NCBI RefSeq assembly: GCF_019042275.1
Contig: NZ_JAHQCW010000014.1
Location: forward strand, 1 to 64,000
Direction: 5' to 3'
DNA: 64,000 nucleotides
From: Diplocloster agilis
GTDB lineage: Bacteria > Bacillota > Clostridia > Lachnospirales > Lachnospiraceae
Below, piece by piece: positions 44,465-53,680 of this stretch. The notes under the pieces are model-generated. The model worked only from the letters and a program-made list of their open reading frames with translations, was not told the origin of the DNA and ran no database searches. The position numbers were made by a program, and so were the translations under genes. Positions within the stretch are counted from its first letter, which is position 1, and every line of letters begins with the position of its first letter.

Positions 44465-46102
44465 ATGTATAAAATATTATTTGTAGATGATGACCCGCTG
44501 ATCCTGCGAAGACTCCATCAGATTCTGGACTGGTCCTCCATGGGCTTTCAGATCCTGCCGGATGCCGCCGACGGCCTGGCCGCTCTTGAAATTATGAAAA
44601 ATGAAGTTCCGGATGTGATGATCTGTGATATTAACATGCCCAACATGGACGGCCTGCAGCTGGCGGAACAGGTACGGGACACACATCCGAACGTCCAGTG
44701 TGTGATGCTGACCGTAAATGACAGCTTCGGCTGCGCCCAGCAGGCTTTGAATATCGGCGTGTACCATTATTTATTGAAACCCATAGAACCAAAAAAGCTG
44801 GAAAGTCTGATGCAGAAGGTGCTGGAACAGCTCAATTCCTCCAGACAGCAGGACCAGTATGTCTCTCATCTGTACAACAAGGCCATGGTCAGTGAAAAAA
44901 TGATCCGGGATAAATTCCTGAACTGGGTCGTATCCGGCCGGCAGCCCTTAAGCGAGCAGCAATTGATCGATAAATTCCGCTTTTACCGGCTTCCCATCGA
45001 CGCCAGGGAATTCGAAATTATCTCGCTCCACATCAACGCGTTTGAAAAGCACCTGCTGGATGAGACGGATATCGACGATCTGCTGGGTACGGTTACCAAA
45101 TGTGTGGAGGACACTCTCTGCGATTACCAGAACTGCGTGGTGTTCAGCGACTCCTTCTATCACCTGAACATCCTCCTGGGTTCCAATCCCCGGGACTTAA
45201 GCTTTTCTCAAAATGTACGCCTGATCTGCCAGAGTCTCCGGGAAGGACTGCTGTTTAATCTGAACCTGCCGGTTACGATATTCTACAGCAGGCGCTATCA
45301 GGGCTATCAGAATATCTACCGTTGTTACTATGACACCAAATTTTTATCCAAATATACCCAGGCGGTCATGGATATGGGGATCATTTCCTTTGATGATTAT
45401 ATGCGTGCGTCTATGAGGAATCCCATTGATTTTGACAGCATCCGCTCCTGTGTGCTCAAACAGCTGCGCACCGGCAATGCCGGGGATCTGGCCGTTTACG
45501 TGGAACAGACGTTTATGGGACAGGCGGTTCATGGGAAATCCCCGTCTTCCGGTCCGCTCCAGGCTATTGCCATGGATTTTGAAAGTTTTAACATGCTGCG
45601 GATCGATCTTATTATGACCGGCATGATGTTTTTACAGGAAAATAAAACTGCGCTGGCGGATGTCTTTGACAAATACTATGATCCCCTGACCGAGGTCATG
45701 GACCGGGACCAGCCGGCGGATTGTATCGAATTTATCTGCGGTTTCTATCGCCAGATCCTTGTATTCGTCCGCTCGGGCAAGGTATCTTCCGGCAGAAGGC
45801 TGGCTGAGAAGTGCGTGGAATTGATCGGGCAGAATATTTCCAACCCGGATCTGAATGTCAAATGGCTGGCTTCGCAGCTGTACGTCAATGAAAACTACCT
45901 GAGCCGTCAGTTCCACAAGGAGTTCTCGGTCCCTCTGATTAAGTACATGGGTCAGCAAAGGCTGGAGACCGCAAAGAATTATCTGGACAAGGGATATACG
46001 AATCTGCAGCAGGTGGCCCAGATGGTCGGATTTACGGATCCTCTGTATTTCAGTAAGTGTTTTAAGAAACAGTTTGGGGTGGCGCCTTCTAAGTATCGGT
46101 AG
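44465..46102 (+). CDS. YesN-type response regulator, AraC output domain
   Basis: A 545-residue regulator with an N-terminal receiver (acidic VDDDP, phosphoacceptor Asp55 in ICDINMPNMDG, Lys in YLLKPIEPKK), a long middle region, and a C-terminal AraC-type double helix-turn-helix (QLYVNENYLSRQFHKEFSV and MVGFTDPLYFSKCFKKQFGVAPSKYR). GGAGG lies just upstream of the ATG. With the adjacent kinase it probably controls the divergent sugar-transport operon. It is followed by a GC-rich terminator-like hairpin. Confidence 0.92.
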   Translation: MYKILFVDDDPLILRRLHQILDWSSMGFQILPDAADGLAALEIMKNEVPDVMICDINMPNMDGLQLAEQVRDTHPNVQCVMLTVNDSFGCAQQALNIGVYHYLLKPIEPKKLESLMQKVLEQLNSSRQQDQYVSHLYNKAMVSEKMIRDKFLNWVVSGRQPLSEQQLIDKFRFYRLPIDAREFEIISLHINAFEKHLLDETDIDDLLGTVTKCVEDTLCDYQNCVVFSDSFYHLNILLGSNPRDLSFSQNVRLICQSLREGLLFNLNLPVTIFYSRRYQGYQNIYRCYYDTKFLSKYTQAVMDMGIISFDDYMRASMRNPIDFDSIRSCVLKQLRTGNAGDLAVYVEQTFMGQAVHGKSPSSGPLQAIAMDFESFNMLRIDLIMTGMMFLQENKTALADVFDKYYDPLTEVMDRDQPADCIEFICGFYRQILVFVRSGKVSSGRRLAEKCVELIGQNISNPDLNVKWLASQLYVNENYLSRQFHKEFSVPLIKYMGQQRLETAKNYLDKGYTNLQQVAQMVGFTDPLYFSKCFKKQFGVAPSKYR

Positions 46103-46196
46103 TTTTGTTTGATGAACGCTTCTGTTGTTTCTTGGGGGGACTGGTATTGTTGTGTGGGATGGGGATTGGTTGGTTATTGTGTTTTTTATAATATGA

Positions 46197-46240
46197 AGCC
46201 CCGGGGGTTTTATAGTTACCCGGGGCTGGTTTGGTTGGTT
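46197..46240 (+). terminator. Terminator after the response regulator gene
   Basis: AGCCCCGGG and CCCGGGGCT form a 9-bp GC stem with a 13-nt loop, followed by a T/G-rich tract (GGTTTGGTTGGTTTG), about 95 nt after the stop codon. Confidence 0.6.
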
Positions 46241-46384
46241 TGATTGGTATTTCTCTTATTGCTTTTGTAATCTGGGGCTTTGGGTTCTTAGCATGGTATT
46301 TATAATAATTGAGTTATGTGAAGCTCGAGCGATATTATGCAGATGCGATCGTTGGCTGTGACAAGTACTCCCGGTTCTTAATGG

Positions 46385-47019
46385 CAAATCATCTACTTAG
46401 CCAACGCAGGCTGTGACGCATGAGTATATGACTTTATTAATGAGAGATCAGATTTCTATCCACACAGACACCGCAGGCTGTGACACGATGTTCTGGCTCT
46501 TGCAAAAGTGTATATGACATTTCTATCCACACAGCCAACGCAGGCTGTGACAAAATACGAGGCAGTATTGGGAGGACTTTCCATCATTTCTATCCACACA
46601 GCCAACGCAGGCTGTGACTAACCACCCGGGGGTCTGCCAGCGGCCGACCAGGTATTTCTATCCACACAGCCAACGCAGGCTGTGACTCAGCCTTATCATA
46701 GAGGATCAATACAGTAGAAAATTTCTATCCACACAGCCAACGTAGGCTGTGACGCAATAACAAATGGCAGGTTGGCCGAATCAGTTGATTTCTATCCACA
46801 CAGCCAACGTAGGCTGTGACGGATAACGGACAGATTTTTGACATCACAGGCGCAATTTCTATCCACACAGCCAACGTAGGCTGTGACCGTCATCCCTTCA
46901 CGATTAAAACCTAATTCAGTATTTCTATCCACACAGCCAACGTAGGCTGTGACTGGCAGATATTGAGGATATGGAAGGACCGCAAGATTTCTATCCACAC
47001 AGCCAACGTAGGCTGTGAC
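46385..47019 (-). CRISPR. CRISPR array, 33-bp repeats, no adjacent cas genes
   Basis: Ten repeats of 33 bp begin at 46385, 46452, 46519, 46586, 46654, 46721, 46788, 46855, 46921 and 46987, separated by spacers of 33-35 bp. On the minus strand the repeat starts GTCACAGCCTACGTTGGC and ends GTGGATAGAAAT, with a CACAGCC/GGCTGTG hairpin; this resembles type I-C repeats. The eight repeats from 46519 are intact except for one position: the five nearest 47019 carry the T variant (TACGTT), and the remaining ones carry TGCGTT. The copy at 46452 has two changes, 46385 keeps only its last half, and a fragment GGCTGTGAC ends at 46362. The decay places the old end on the left, so the leader is on the right and transcription runs on the minus strand. 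Confidence 0.95.
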
Positions 47020-47221
47020 AGCAAATACACACAAATTCATCGCCATTTCTTAACCGCATTTCATATCAAATGCACAATTTTCTTCCTATACCATACTAAT
47101 TATCCATTTTATTTCTAATACAACACATCTTATTCTGGTGCGAATCCCCCAGGCATTTTATGTGTACTTATGGCTCGCACCAAACCATCTTCTATAAACT
47201 AGTATACCTCATTAAAGATAT
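47020..47221 (-). promoter_or_regulatory. Putative CRISPR leader
   Basis: An AT-rich, gene-free stretch of about 200 bp next to the youngest repeat. It contains the inverted repeat GGTGCGA / TCGCACC (about 47137-47181, with CCCCCAGGCATTTTATGTG between the arms), which I recall as a feature of type I-C leaders but could not verify. A repeat-like fragment ATTTCTTAACCGC occurs 25 bp beyond the first repeat. Confidence 0.55.
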
Positions 47222-47262
47222 TTTGAAAATACGGTAGATGATTCATTATCATCTACCGTATT
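47222..47262 (-). terminator. Terminator downstream of pnp
   Basis: TACGGTAGATGAT and ATCATCTACCGTA form a 13-bp stem with a 5-nt loop, followed on the minus strand by TTTTC, about 60 nt after the pnp stop codon. Confidence 0.75.
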
Positions 47263-47321
47263 CTTCGATCAAACTATTTTGCCACAACTATTCAACTGAT
47301 CTGCCGCCGTTACACCGATCA

Positions 47322-49433
47322 TTATTCAGCTGCTTTATTTTTATATCTCTCTACATCTTTCAGGCTGAAGCTGATTCTGCCCATTTTATCTTTTCCAAGG
47401 CATGCCACTTCGATTACATCGCCTAAGGTCAGAACATCTTCTACCGTCTTTACTCTTTCTTTTGCAAGCTTGGAGATGTGGACCATGCCTTCTTTTCCGG
47501 GCGCAAACTCAAGGAACGCGCCGAAATCTTTGATGCTGACCACTTTACCGGTGTAGATCTTGCCTTCCTCAAAGTCGGTAACAATAGTATGGATCAGAGC
47601 CGAAGCTTTGTCCATGCCTTCTTTTTCAACACCGCAGATGGATACCAGGCCATCGTCGTTGATGTCGATGGAGACGCCACACTGGTCGATGATCGCATTG
47701 ATCGTCTTACCGCGCTGTCCTACCACATCGCCGATCTGGGAAGGATCGATCTGTACGGTGATAATCTTCGGTGCATATTTTCCAACTTCTTTTCTGGGCT
47801 CTGCAATAACAGGTGTCATTACCTCATCCAGGATATAGGTTCTCGCTTCTTTCGTCTTCACAAATGCTTCTTCGATAATGGAACGAGTCAAGCCATGGAT
47901 CTTAATATCCATCTGGATAGCTGTAATTCCTTTGTGGGTGCCGGCCACTTTGAAGTCCATATCACCGAAGAAATCTTCCAGTCCCTGAATATCTGTCAGC
48001 ACCAGATAATCGTCATCGGTGTCACCTGTCACCAGACCTACGGAAATACCGGCGACGGCTCTCTTGATGGGCACTCCGGCTGCCATCAGGGACAGGGAGG
48101 AAGCGCACACGCTGGCCTGTGAGGTGGAACCGTTGGATTCCATAGTCTCAGATACCGTACGGATGGCATAAGGGAACTCTTCTTCGCTGGGAAGTACCGG
48201 AACCAAAGCACGTTCCGCCAGAGCGCCGTGTCCGATCTCACGTCTGCCGGGGCCTCTGGAAGGCTTTGTCTCCCCTACCGAGTAGGACGGGAAGTTGTAG
48301 TGGTGCATATATCTCTTACCAGTCTCCGCCTCATCCAGTCCGTCTAATCTCTGGGCTTCGGATAAGGGAGCTAAAGTAGTTACATTCAAGATCTGGGTCT
48401 GGCCACGGGTGAACATACCGGAGCCATGCACTCTGGGCAGAAGATCGATTTCTGCGGCCAGCGGACGAATCTGGGTGATCGCACGGCCGTCAGGACGCTT
48501 GTGGTCTTTTAAGATCATCTTTCTGACGGTCTTTTTCTGATACTGGTATATTGCTTCACCGATCAGAGGCAGCCAGTCCGGATGTTCCTCTTCGAAGGCT
48601 TCCGCCAGCTTATTTTCGATCTCTCTGATATTGCCTTCTCTGACCTGTTTTTCATCGCTGAAGACAGCTACTTCCATCTGTTCCGGAGTCACGATCGCTC
48701 TGATCGCCTCATTCAGTTCTTCAGGTATTGCGCAGCTCTCATAGCTGTGTTTTTCCTTACCGAACTCTTCTACTATTTTCTCAATAAACGTAATTACCTG
48801 AACGTTTACTTCATGGGCTTTGTAGATTGCTTTGATCATGATATCTTCCGACACTTCATTGGCGCCGGCTTCGATCATAATCACTTTTTCCTTTGTGGAC
48901 GCCACAGTCAGGGCCATGTCAGAAGCGGCCTTTTGCTCCGCGGTGGGATTCACAACCAGTTCTCCATTTACAAGGCCGATCTGCGTACCGGAGATCGGAC
49001 CGTCGAAGGGAATATCGGAAATCGAGGTCGCTATAGAAGCTCCGATCATTGCGATGATTTCAGGGCTGCAATCCTGATCGACGGACATAACCAGATTGTT
49101 CAAGGTCACATCATTTCGGTAATCTTTCGGGAACAGCGGGCGCATGGGACGGTCAATGACACGGGACGTCAGAATCGCATGCTCGCTGGCCTTACCCTCT
49201 CTTTTGTTGAAACCTCCCGGGATTTTTCCTACCGCGTATAATTTCTCCTCATACTCTACGCTCAGCGGGAAGAAATCAATACCCTCTCTGGGCTTGTCGG
49301 AAGCGGTGGCCGTACACAGCACGGTCGTATCTCCATAGTGCATGAAAGCCGCACCATTTGCCTGAGCCGCTACTCTTCCGATATCCACGGACAGAGGTCT
49401 GCCGGCCAGTTCCATTGTAAAAGTCTTGTACAT
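47322..49433 (-). CDS. pnp: Polyribonucleotide nucleotidyltransferase
   Basis: A 703-residue 3'-5' phosphorolytic exoribonuclease that degrades mRNA in the cytoplasm. Domains in order: first RNase PH domain (RPLSVDIGRVAAQANGAAF, RPMRPLFPKDYRNDV), a helical linker, second RNase PH domain (KRPDGRAITQIRPL, SQASVCASSLSLMAAGVPI, DTDDDYLVLTDIQGLEDFFGDMDFKVAGT with catalytic Asp residues), KH domain (IGDVVGQRGKTINAIIDQCG) and S1 domain (GKVVSIKDFGAFLEFAPGKEGMVHIS). AAAGGAG precedes the start. It lies 291 nt downstream of rpsO, the usual rpsO-pnp order. Confidence 0.97.
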   Translation of the reverse strand: MYKTFTMELAGRPLSVDIGRVAAQANGAAFMHYGDTTVLCTATASDKPREGIDFFPLSVEYEEKLYAVGKIPGGFNKREGKASEHAILTSRVIDRPMRPLFPKDYRNDVTLNNLVMSVDQDCSPEIIAMIGASIATSISDIPFDGPISGTQIGLVNGELVVNPTAEQKAASDMALTVASTKEKVIMIEAGANEVSEDIMIKAIYKAHEVNVQVITFIEKIVEEFGKEKHSYESCAIPEELNEAIRAIVTPEQMEVAVFSDEKQVREGNIREIENKLAEAFEEEHPDWLPLIGEAIYQYQKKTVRKMILKDHKRPDGRAITQIRPLAAEIDLLPRVHGSGMFTRGQTQILNVTTLAPLSEAQRLDGLDEAETGKRYMHHYNFPSYSVGETKPSRGPGRREIGHGALAERALVPVLPSEEEFPYAIRTVSETMESNGSTSQASVCASSLSLMAAGVPIKRAVAGISVGLVTGDTDDDYLVLTDIQGLEDFFGDMDFKVAGTHKGITAIQMDIKIHGLTRSIIEEAFVKTKEARTYILDEVMTPVIAEPRKEVGKYAPKIITVQIDPSQIGDVVGQRGKTINAIIDQCGVSIDINDDGLVSICGVEKEGMDKASALIHTIVTDFEEGKIYTGKVVSIKDFGAFLEFAPGKEGMVHISKLAKERVKTVEDVLTLGDVIEVACLGKDKMGRISFSLKDVERYKNKAAE

Positions 49434-49685
49434 ATTTCTTTATCTCCTTTAAACTTGATCTATTCAGAAAGCGGGAGATTCCGAAACTACTGAAAAACCC
49501 ATCCGCCATAGCACGGATACCCTTTTCAGTGGTCTCGGCTCTTTCTGCCCGCTAACTTTCACTGGTTAACTGCTGCTTCGTACAGGTCAAAGCCAAACAA
49601 CATAGATCTCAGGCTGTTTTCACAGCCGGCCGCATTCGCATCCGGATATTTTAGGTCTAATCTGTCTGCCGTATAATTCTGTACG

Positions 49686-49716
49686 ATAAAATGGGGCGGT
49701 TACGAGAACCGCCCTC
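49686..49716 (-). terminator. Hairpin/terminator between rpsO and pnp
   Basis: GGGCGGTT-CTCGT-AACCGCCC on the minus strand is followed by CATTTTATC, 10 nt after the rpsO stop codon. The rest of the rpsO-pnp gap (49434-49685) holds further inverted repeats (for example GAAAGCGGGAGA-type and CACTGAAAAGGG-type pieces) and no gene; it may contain the pnp promoter or an autoregulatory leader. Confidence 0.7.
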
Positions 49717-49724
49717 AAAGTTTC

Positions 49725-49991
49725 TTACTTTCTAAGTCCTAAACGCTCAATCAGAGTACGGTATCTCTCAATATCCATGTCTTTCAGATAAGAAAGCAAG
49801 CCTCTTCTCTGACCAACCATTTTGAGAAGACCTCTTCTGGAATGATGATCCTTCGGATGCTCCTGTAAATGCTCGGTTAATTCCTGAATCCTTGCGGTCA
49901 GGATGGCTACCTGTACTTCCGGTGAACCGGTGTCGCCTGGTGTTCTTGCATAGTCGGCAATAATTGCCTGTTTCTTTTCTTTCGAAATCAT
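49725..49991 (-). CDS. rpsO: 30S ribosomal protein S15
   Basis: An 88-residue protein with the S15 signature [53 protein letters not shown]-type region spanning residues 16-70, ending in [14 protein letters not shown]15 binds 16S rRNA and in many bacteria also regulates its own mRNA. GGAGGAAG lies upstream of the ATG. It precedes pnp. Confidence 0.98.
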   Translation of the reverse strand: MISKEKKQAIIADYARTPGDTGSPEVQVAILTARIQELTEHLQEHPKDHHSRRGLLKMVGQRRGLLSYLKDMDIERYRTLIERLGLRK

Positions 49992-50249
49992 TGTTGTTCT
50001 TCCTCCTGTTTTTTTAACCGCCTGGTACTAAGAAAAAGGTCGGAGTGTCCAATTTCCGAATACCGGCTGATTTCTCATACTTGGATAGTATATCATATCT
50101 TTCGCATATCCGCAAGATAAAATTACAGCTGATTCCCAGCTAAATTCTAGCCCTAAATTCTAGCTGAATCCGAGGCTAATTACGGCCGATTCCGTTGATT
50201 GCAGCCAAGCGAGCCGCGTTTGCTACTTTCATATAGTAAATCAGCAAAG

Positions 50250-50382
50250 GGGGACATGTCCAAATCAGTTTGGGACATGTCCATTTCGTCCTGTCCATTT
50301 TGTCCATTTCAAATCTAATTTTCTTGTCTTCATTGCCCAGTAGTTATAAAAAAGCATTTTCATCGAAATGGACATGTCCCCA
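50250..50382. repeat. Inverted GGGACATGTCC repeat pair upstream of rpsO and after the exporter gene
   Basis: GGGGACATGTCC occurs at 50250-50262 and GGGACATGTCCATTTCG at 50273-50289; the exact complement of the latter is at 50365-50381. The pair frames about 75 bp in the 400-bp gap between rpsO and the TauE/SafE gene. The remainder (49992-50245) holds nothing recognisable apart from short TAGCTGAATTC-like repeats near 50140-50180. Confidence 0.75.
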
Positions 50383-50391
50383 ATCACCTCA

Positions 50392-51174
50392 TCAGCTAAA
50401 CTTGACAAAGTTGTAAACATTAATCCCAACAATCACAATCATCAACATCACAAACAGGATCTTCTCCGCCCGTTCCGACACGATCCGGTGTGCCTTGCTT
50501 CCCAGCAGGCCCCCCAGCACTCCGCCAATCACCATCACGCCCAGGTATACGCCTGACACTTCCGGGATATTTCTCCCGGCCAGTGTGTGCAGAAGGCTTG
50601 CGGCCTGCGAAAACATAATCATATACAGGGAATTCACCGCTGCCGTCTTCACGGACATGGAAAAGAAATAGTAGAGCACGACCAGATTAATCGGTCCGCC
50701 GCCGATCCCCAGGAATGAGGACAGTACCCCCAATACCAGCCCGATTCCCAGGCAGGCAGCCGCATTCCTGACCTGCAAGGTATGGATCCGGTCACTGCAC
50801 AATGTATAGACCAACGTACCCACCGTCAGAACGATCAGCACCAGCGCTTGAATCGCCCCGACCCGGTTCTGATCCCCGAAAAAGCCCATTACATATTGAA
50901 ACCCGCTTTTCCCGACGACTCCTCCGACCGCCGCCCCAACTGCCAGCGGCGTGGAGGTTTTCCAGTCGATCTTCCCGCTTCCCTGCCGCATCTGCCGGAA
51001 CACGGATACTACGCTCATGGACAGGACGGTGCAGCCTGACAGGAAACTGATGCCGGCGACTCCCATAATGTTTGCCGCGTCCAGCACCGGCTTTATGATT
51101 ACTCCGCCGCCGATCCCACAGACTGCTCCAACAACCGACGACAGAAAACTGATGAAAAATATAAGTACTTCCAT
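50392..51174 (-). CDS. TauE/SafE-family sulfite exporter-like protein
   Basis: A 260-residue membrane protein with seven or eight helices in two related halves (FISFLSSVVGAVCGIGGGVIIKPVLD and LGVLSSFLGIGGGPINLVVLYYF), the hallmark GIGGG motifs of the TauE/SafE family. Members export sulfite, sulfoacetate or related anions. It is the last gene of a likely operon with a sulfatase and a sulfonate-type ABC transporter, which suggests removal of sulfite or sulfate released from imported organosulfur compounds. Confidence 0.88.
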   Translation of the reverse strand: MEVLIFFISFLSSVVGAVCGIGGGVIIKPVLDAANIMGVAGISFLSGCTVLSMSVVSVFRQMRQGSGKIDWKTSTPLAVGAAVGGVVGKSGFQYVMGFFGDQNRVGAIQALVLIVLTVGTLVYTLCSDRIHTLQVRNAAACLGIGLVLGVLSSFLGIGGGPINLVVLYYFFSMSVKTAAVNSLYMIMFSQAASLLHTLAGRNIPEVSGVYLGVMVIGGVLGGLLGSKAHRIVSERAEKILFVMLMIVIVGINVYNFVKFS

Positions 51175-51258
51175 AGAATCTTCCTTCTTTTATCCGGCCG
51201 TTATGTGTGATGCGATTTCCATCCGTCCCGGCAGCGCAAGTGCGGTCCATACAGGCCG

Positions 51259-52878
51259 CTACAGATAATTTCTCATACCTTTTTGTATCAGATCCCGATA
51301 GAATCTTTCCCCGATCCTGCCATCCCTGTCATAGACCCCGTAATAGGGCGCCAGATCCCAGGACATCCCGCCGGATACATCCTTTTCCAGACCGGTACAG
51401 GGGATCGTCGGGTTGGCCGTCTTGATCCTGGTCGTCCGAACCAGCCAGCAGTAAAGTTTATATCTAAGCTCCTGCACCACATCCTGGTATGCAGGATCAA
51501 AATACAGATTTTTCAGTTCATATGGATCTTGCTCCATATCGAAGAGTTCCCCAAAATCTTCCCCCTGGAATTCCGGAAGATACTGGGTCAGTTTATAGCG
51601 TTTTGTATGGATCGTTTTTGTATTCGGATTCTCCGTTACCGCTATATCCCGGATACCGGTGTCATCCCGCAATACCGGCACCGCGCTTCTGCCGTCGGCC
51701 CAGTCCGGGCGGGCAAGCCCTGCCAGCTCGCACACTGTGGGCAGAATATCGATGGATTCCACCAGAGAATCCCGCGCCTCGCCCGCCTTTAATTTTCCTT
51801 TCCAGGAAAAGATCATGGGTATCCTGGTGACACAGCCAAAACCGATCCCGGGCGCTTTCTCGATCATCCCGTGTTCTCCTGCGAACTCCCCGTGATCCGT
51901 CGTATAGACTATGATCGTATTTTCCCTGATGCCCAGCTCATCCAGTTTATCTAACACCCGCCCCATAGCGTCATCCATCTGGGACACGCAGGCATAGTAT
52001 CCACGCAGCACACGTTTTCTGGCCTCCTCGAAATTCCGGGGTTCGAACAGCATCCAGTCTCCGTTCTTCTGGAAATTCTCTTGGGTGGCCTTCGCCGCTG
52101 CCGACCGGTCGTGCATGTCATTTTCCGCGTTTGGCGGCAATTCCAGATCCACGCCCTCATACAGATCCCAAAATTCTTTGCACGGCGCATAGGTCTGATG
52201 GGGCCTGGGAACGGTCATCCAGTAACAGAAGGGTTTTTCCTCCTTTACGCACTGCTCGATAAAGCGGTTGGTGCATTTGGCCGTCCATGCCTCCATGGAA
52301 TGCTCCTTGGGAATTCTGGAAAACCGGGAATCCACACACTGGCCTTTCCTGTGTTCGTTTTGCTCGAACCATTCCTGCAGGATCTTGTCATCCCGATCCT
52401 CATACAGCCCATGCTCGGCTAAATAGACCGAATAGTCATCCCCCTTTAATCCCTGGCAGCCCTCTTCCATCCGGCGGTTCCAGGGCCTGACCGGATGCTC
52501 AAAGCCGTATCCGTCTCCCACATAGTCACAGTGATCCGATACCCATCCGGCCGGCGTATGTAATTTTCCCGCCGCTCCCGTCTGGTAGCCCTGCTCTTTG
52601 AAATATTCAAAGATATTCGGCAGGCGCTCCGGTTTTTCTCCCATCAGGCCATAGTAACCGATGTTATGGGCGTACTGTCCGCTGAGCATACACATCCTGG
52701 ACGGGGTACAGATGGGATTCTGCGTAAATGCATGATCTATTTTGATTCCGTCTCTGGCCAAACGGTCCAGATTCGGCGTGATTACCTGTTTATTGCCGTA
52801 ACAACCCAAGGCCCTGGCGCTGTGCTGGTCGCTGTGCAGTATCAGGACATTTGGCATACGTTGTTTTTCGTTCTTCAC
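51259..52878 (-). CDS. Cys-type sulfatase
   Basis: A 539-residue sulfatase of the alkaline phosphatase fold. Metal ligands are in LILHSDQHSARALGCYGN (Asp17) and VYTTDHGEFAGEHG (near residue 325). The active-site motif is C57-T-P-S-R61, so Cys57 must be converted to formylglycine; in anaerobes this is done by a radical SAM maturase (anSME), which is not encoded in the window. There is no signal peptide, so it would act in the cytoplasm on an imported sulfate ester. It follows the ABC ATPase genes by 47 nt and precedes the exporter gene. Confidence 0.9.
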   Translation of the reverse strand: MKNEKQRMPNVLILHSDQHSARALGCYGNKQVITPNLDRLARDGIKIDHAFTQNPICTPSRMCMLSGQYAHNIGYYGLMGEKPERLPNIFEYFKEQGYQTGAAGKLHTPAGWVSDHCDYVGDGYGFEHPVRPWNRRMEEGCQGLKGDDYSVYLAEHGLYEDRDDKILQEWFEQNEHRKGQCVDSRFSRIPKEHSMEAWTAKCTNRFIEQCVKEEKPFCYWMTVPRPHQTYAPCKEFWDLYEGVDLELPPNAENDMHDRSAAAKATQENFQKNGDWMLFEPRNFEEARKRVLRGYYACVSQMDDAMGRVLDKLDELGIRENTIIVYTTDHGEFAGEHGMIEKAPGIGFGCVTRIPMIFSWKGKLKAGEARDSLVESIDILPTVCELAGLARPDWADGRSAVPVLRDDTGIRDIAVTENPNTKTIHTKRYKLTQYLPEFQGEDFGELFDMEQDPYELKNLYFDPAYQDVVQELRYKLYCWLVRTTRIKTANPTIPCTGLEKDVSGGMSWDLAPYYGVYDRDGRIGERFYRDLIQKGMRNYL

Positions 52879-52925
52879 ATTTACCTCCTACTGTATTCTC
52901 CCGAATACAGATTCTATAGACTTCC

Positions 52926-53669
52926 CTACCACCATTTGATCAGATCGGTTACCTGATTTCTCAATTTTACAAATTCTTCGCTGGCAATATCCCGGGGCCT
53001 GGGCAGCGGGTTATCCAGGAAGGTTTTAACCGTCGTCGGCTTATTGGTCAGAATCAGAATCTTACGGCCCAGGTAGACGGCCTCCTCGATATTATGGGTG
53101 ATAAACATTACGGTAGTTCCGGTTGCTTCCCAGAGCTTGATCAGCTCATCTTCCAGCTTGTATCTCAATTCGATGTCCAGCTGGGCATAAGGTTCATCCA
53201 TCAGCAGAAGATTCGGCTTCGTGGCAAACGCCCTGGCGATGGATACCCTCTGCAGCATACTGGCCGACAGCTGTCTGGGGAAAAATTTCCGATACGGGGT
53301 CAGGCCTACGATCTCCATAAATTCCTCGACCCGCTCCTTTTTTTCCTTCTCCGCGACCTTTTTGATGTCCAGGCCGAACCGGATGTTTTCTTCCACCGTC
53401 AGCCACGGCATAGTGGAGTTTTCCTGAAAAATATAGGATACGTTATGTTTTTTAAGATCTACCGGTTCGTCATCGATCAGAATCTGGCCGGAGGTGATCT
53501 GATACAGGTTCGTCAGGCTGTTCAGGAAGGTGGTCTTCCCGCATCCGGTGGGGCCTACCACGCACAACAGCTCGCCTGCCTCCACCTCAAAATTCATATT
53601 ATCCAATACAAGGAGATCACCGAATTTCTTCGTTAAATTTACCGCCTTTATATTCGCTCCACGACTCAT
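52926..53669 (-). CDS. ABC transporter ATPase (sulfonate/nitrate type), degenerate signature
   Basis: A 247-residue ATPase with Walker A GPTGCGKTTFL, Q-loop FQENSTMPWLTVEEN, Walker B LLLMDEPYAQLD, and H-loop FITHNIEE. The signature reads LSASMLQRVSIARAF instead of the usual LSGGMKQR, and the D-loop reads YAQLD rather than FGALD. The two transporter ATPases of this operon are therefore not equivalent and may form an asymmetric heterodimer. It lies 11 nt downstream of the other ATPase gene. Confidence 0.88.
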   Translation of the reverse strand: MSRGANIKAVNLTKKFGDLLVLDNMNFEVEAGELLCVVGPTGCGKTTFLNSLTNLYQITSGQILIDDEPVDLKKHNVSYIFQENSTMPWLTVEENIRFGLDIKKVAEKEKKERVEEFMEIVGLTPYRKFFPRQLSASMLQRVSIARAFATKPNLLLMDEPYAQLDIELRYKLEDELIKLWEATGTTVMFITHNIEEAVYLGRKILILTNKPTTVKTFLDNPLPRPRDIASEEFVKLRNQVTDLIKWW

Positions 53670-53680
53670 TTGCTCTCCTC

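Noticed and set aside
46792-47046. Minus-strand open frame of 84 codons with a repeated VTAYVGCVDRN motif
   Set aside because: It is only the translation of the CRISPR repeats and spacers.
45900-47322. cas genes around the CRISPR array
   Set aside because: Flanking genes are a response regulator and pnp; no Cas motif is seen anywhere in the window.
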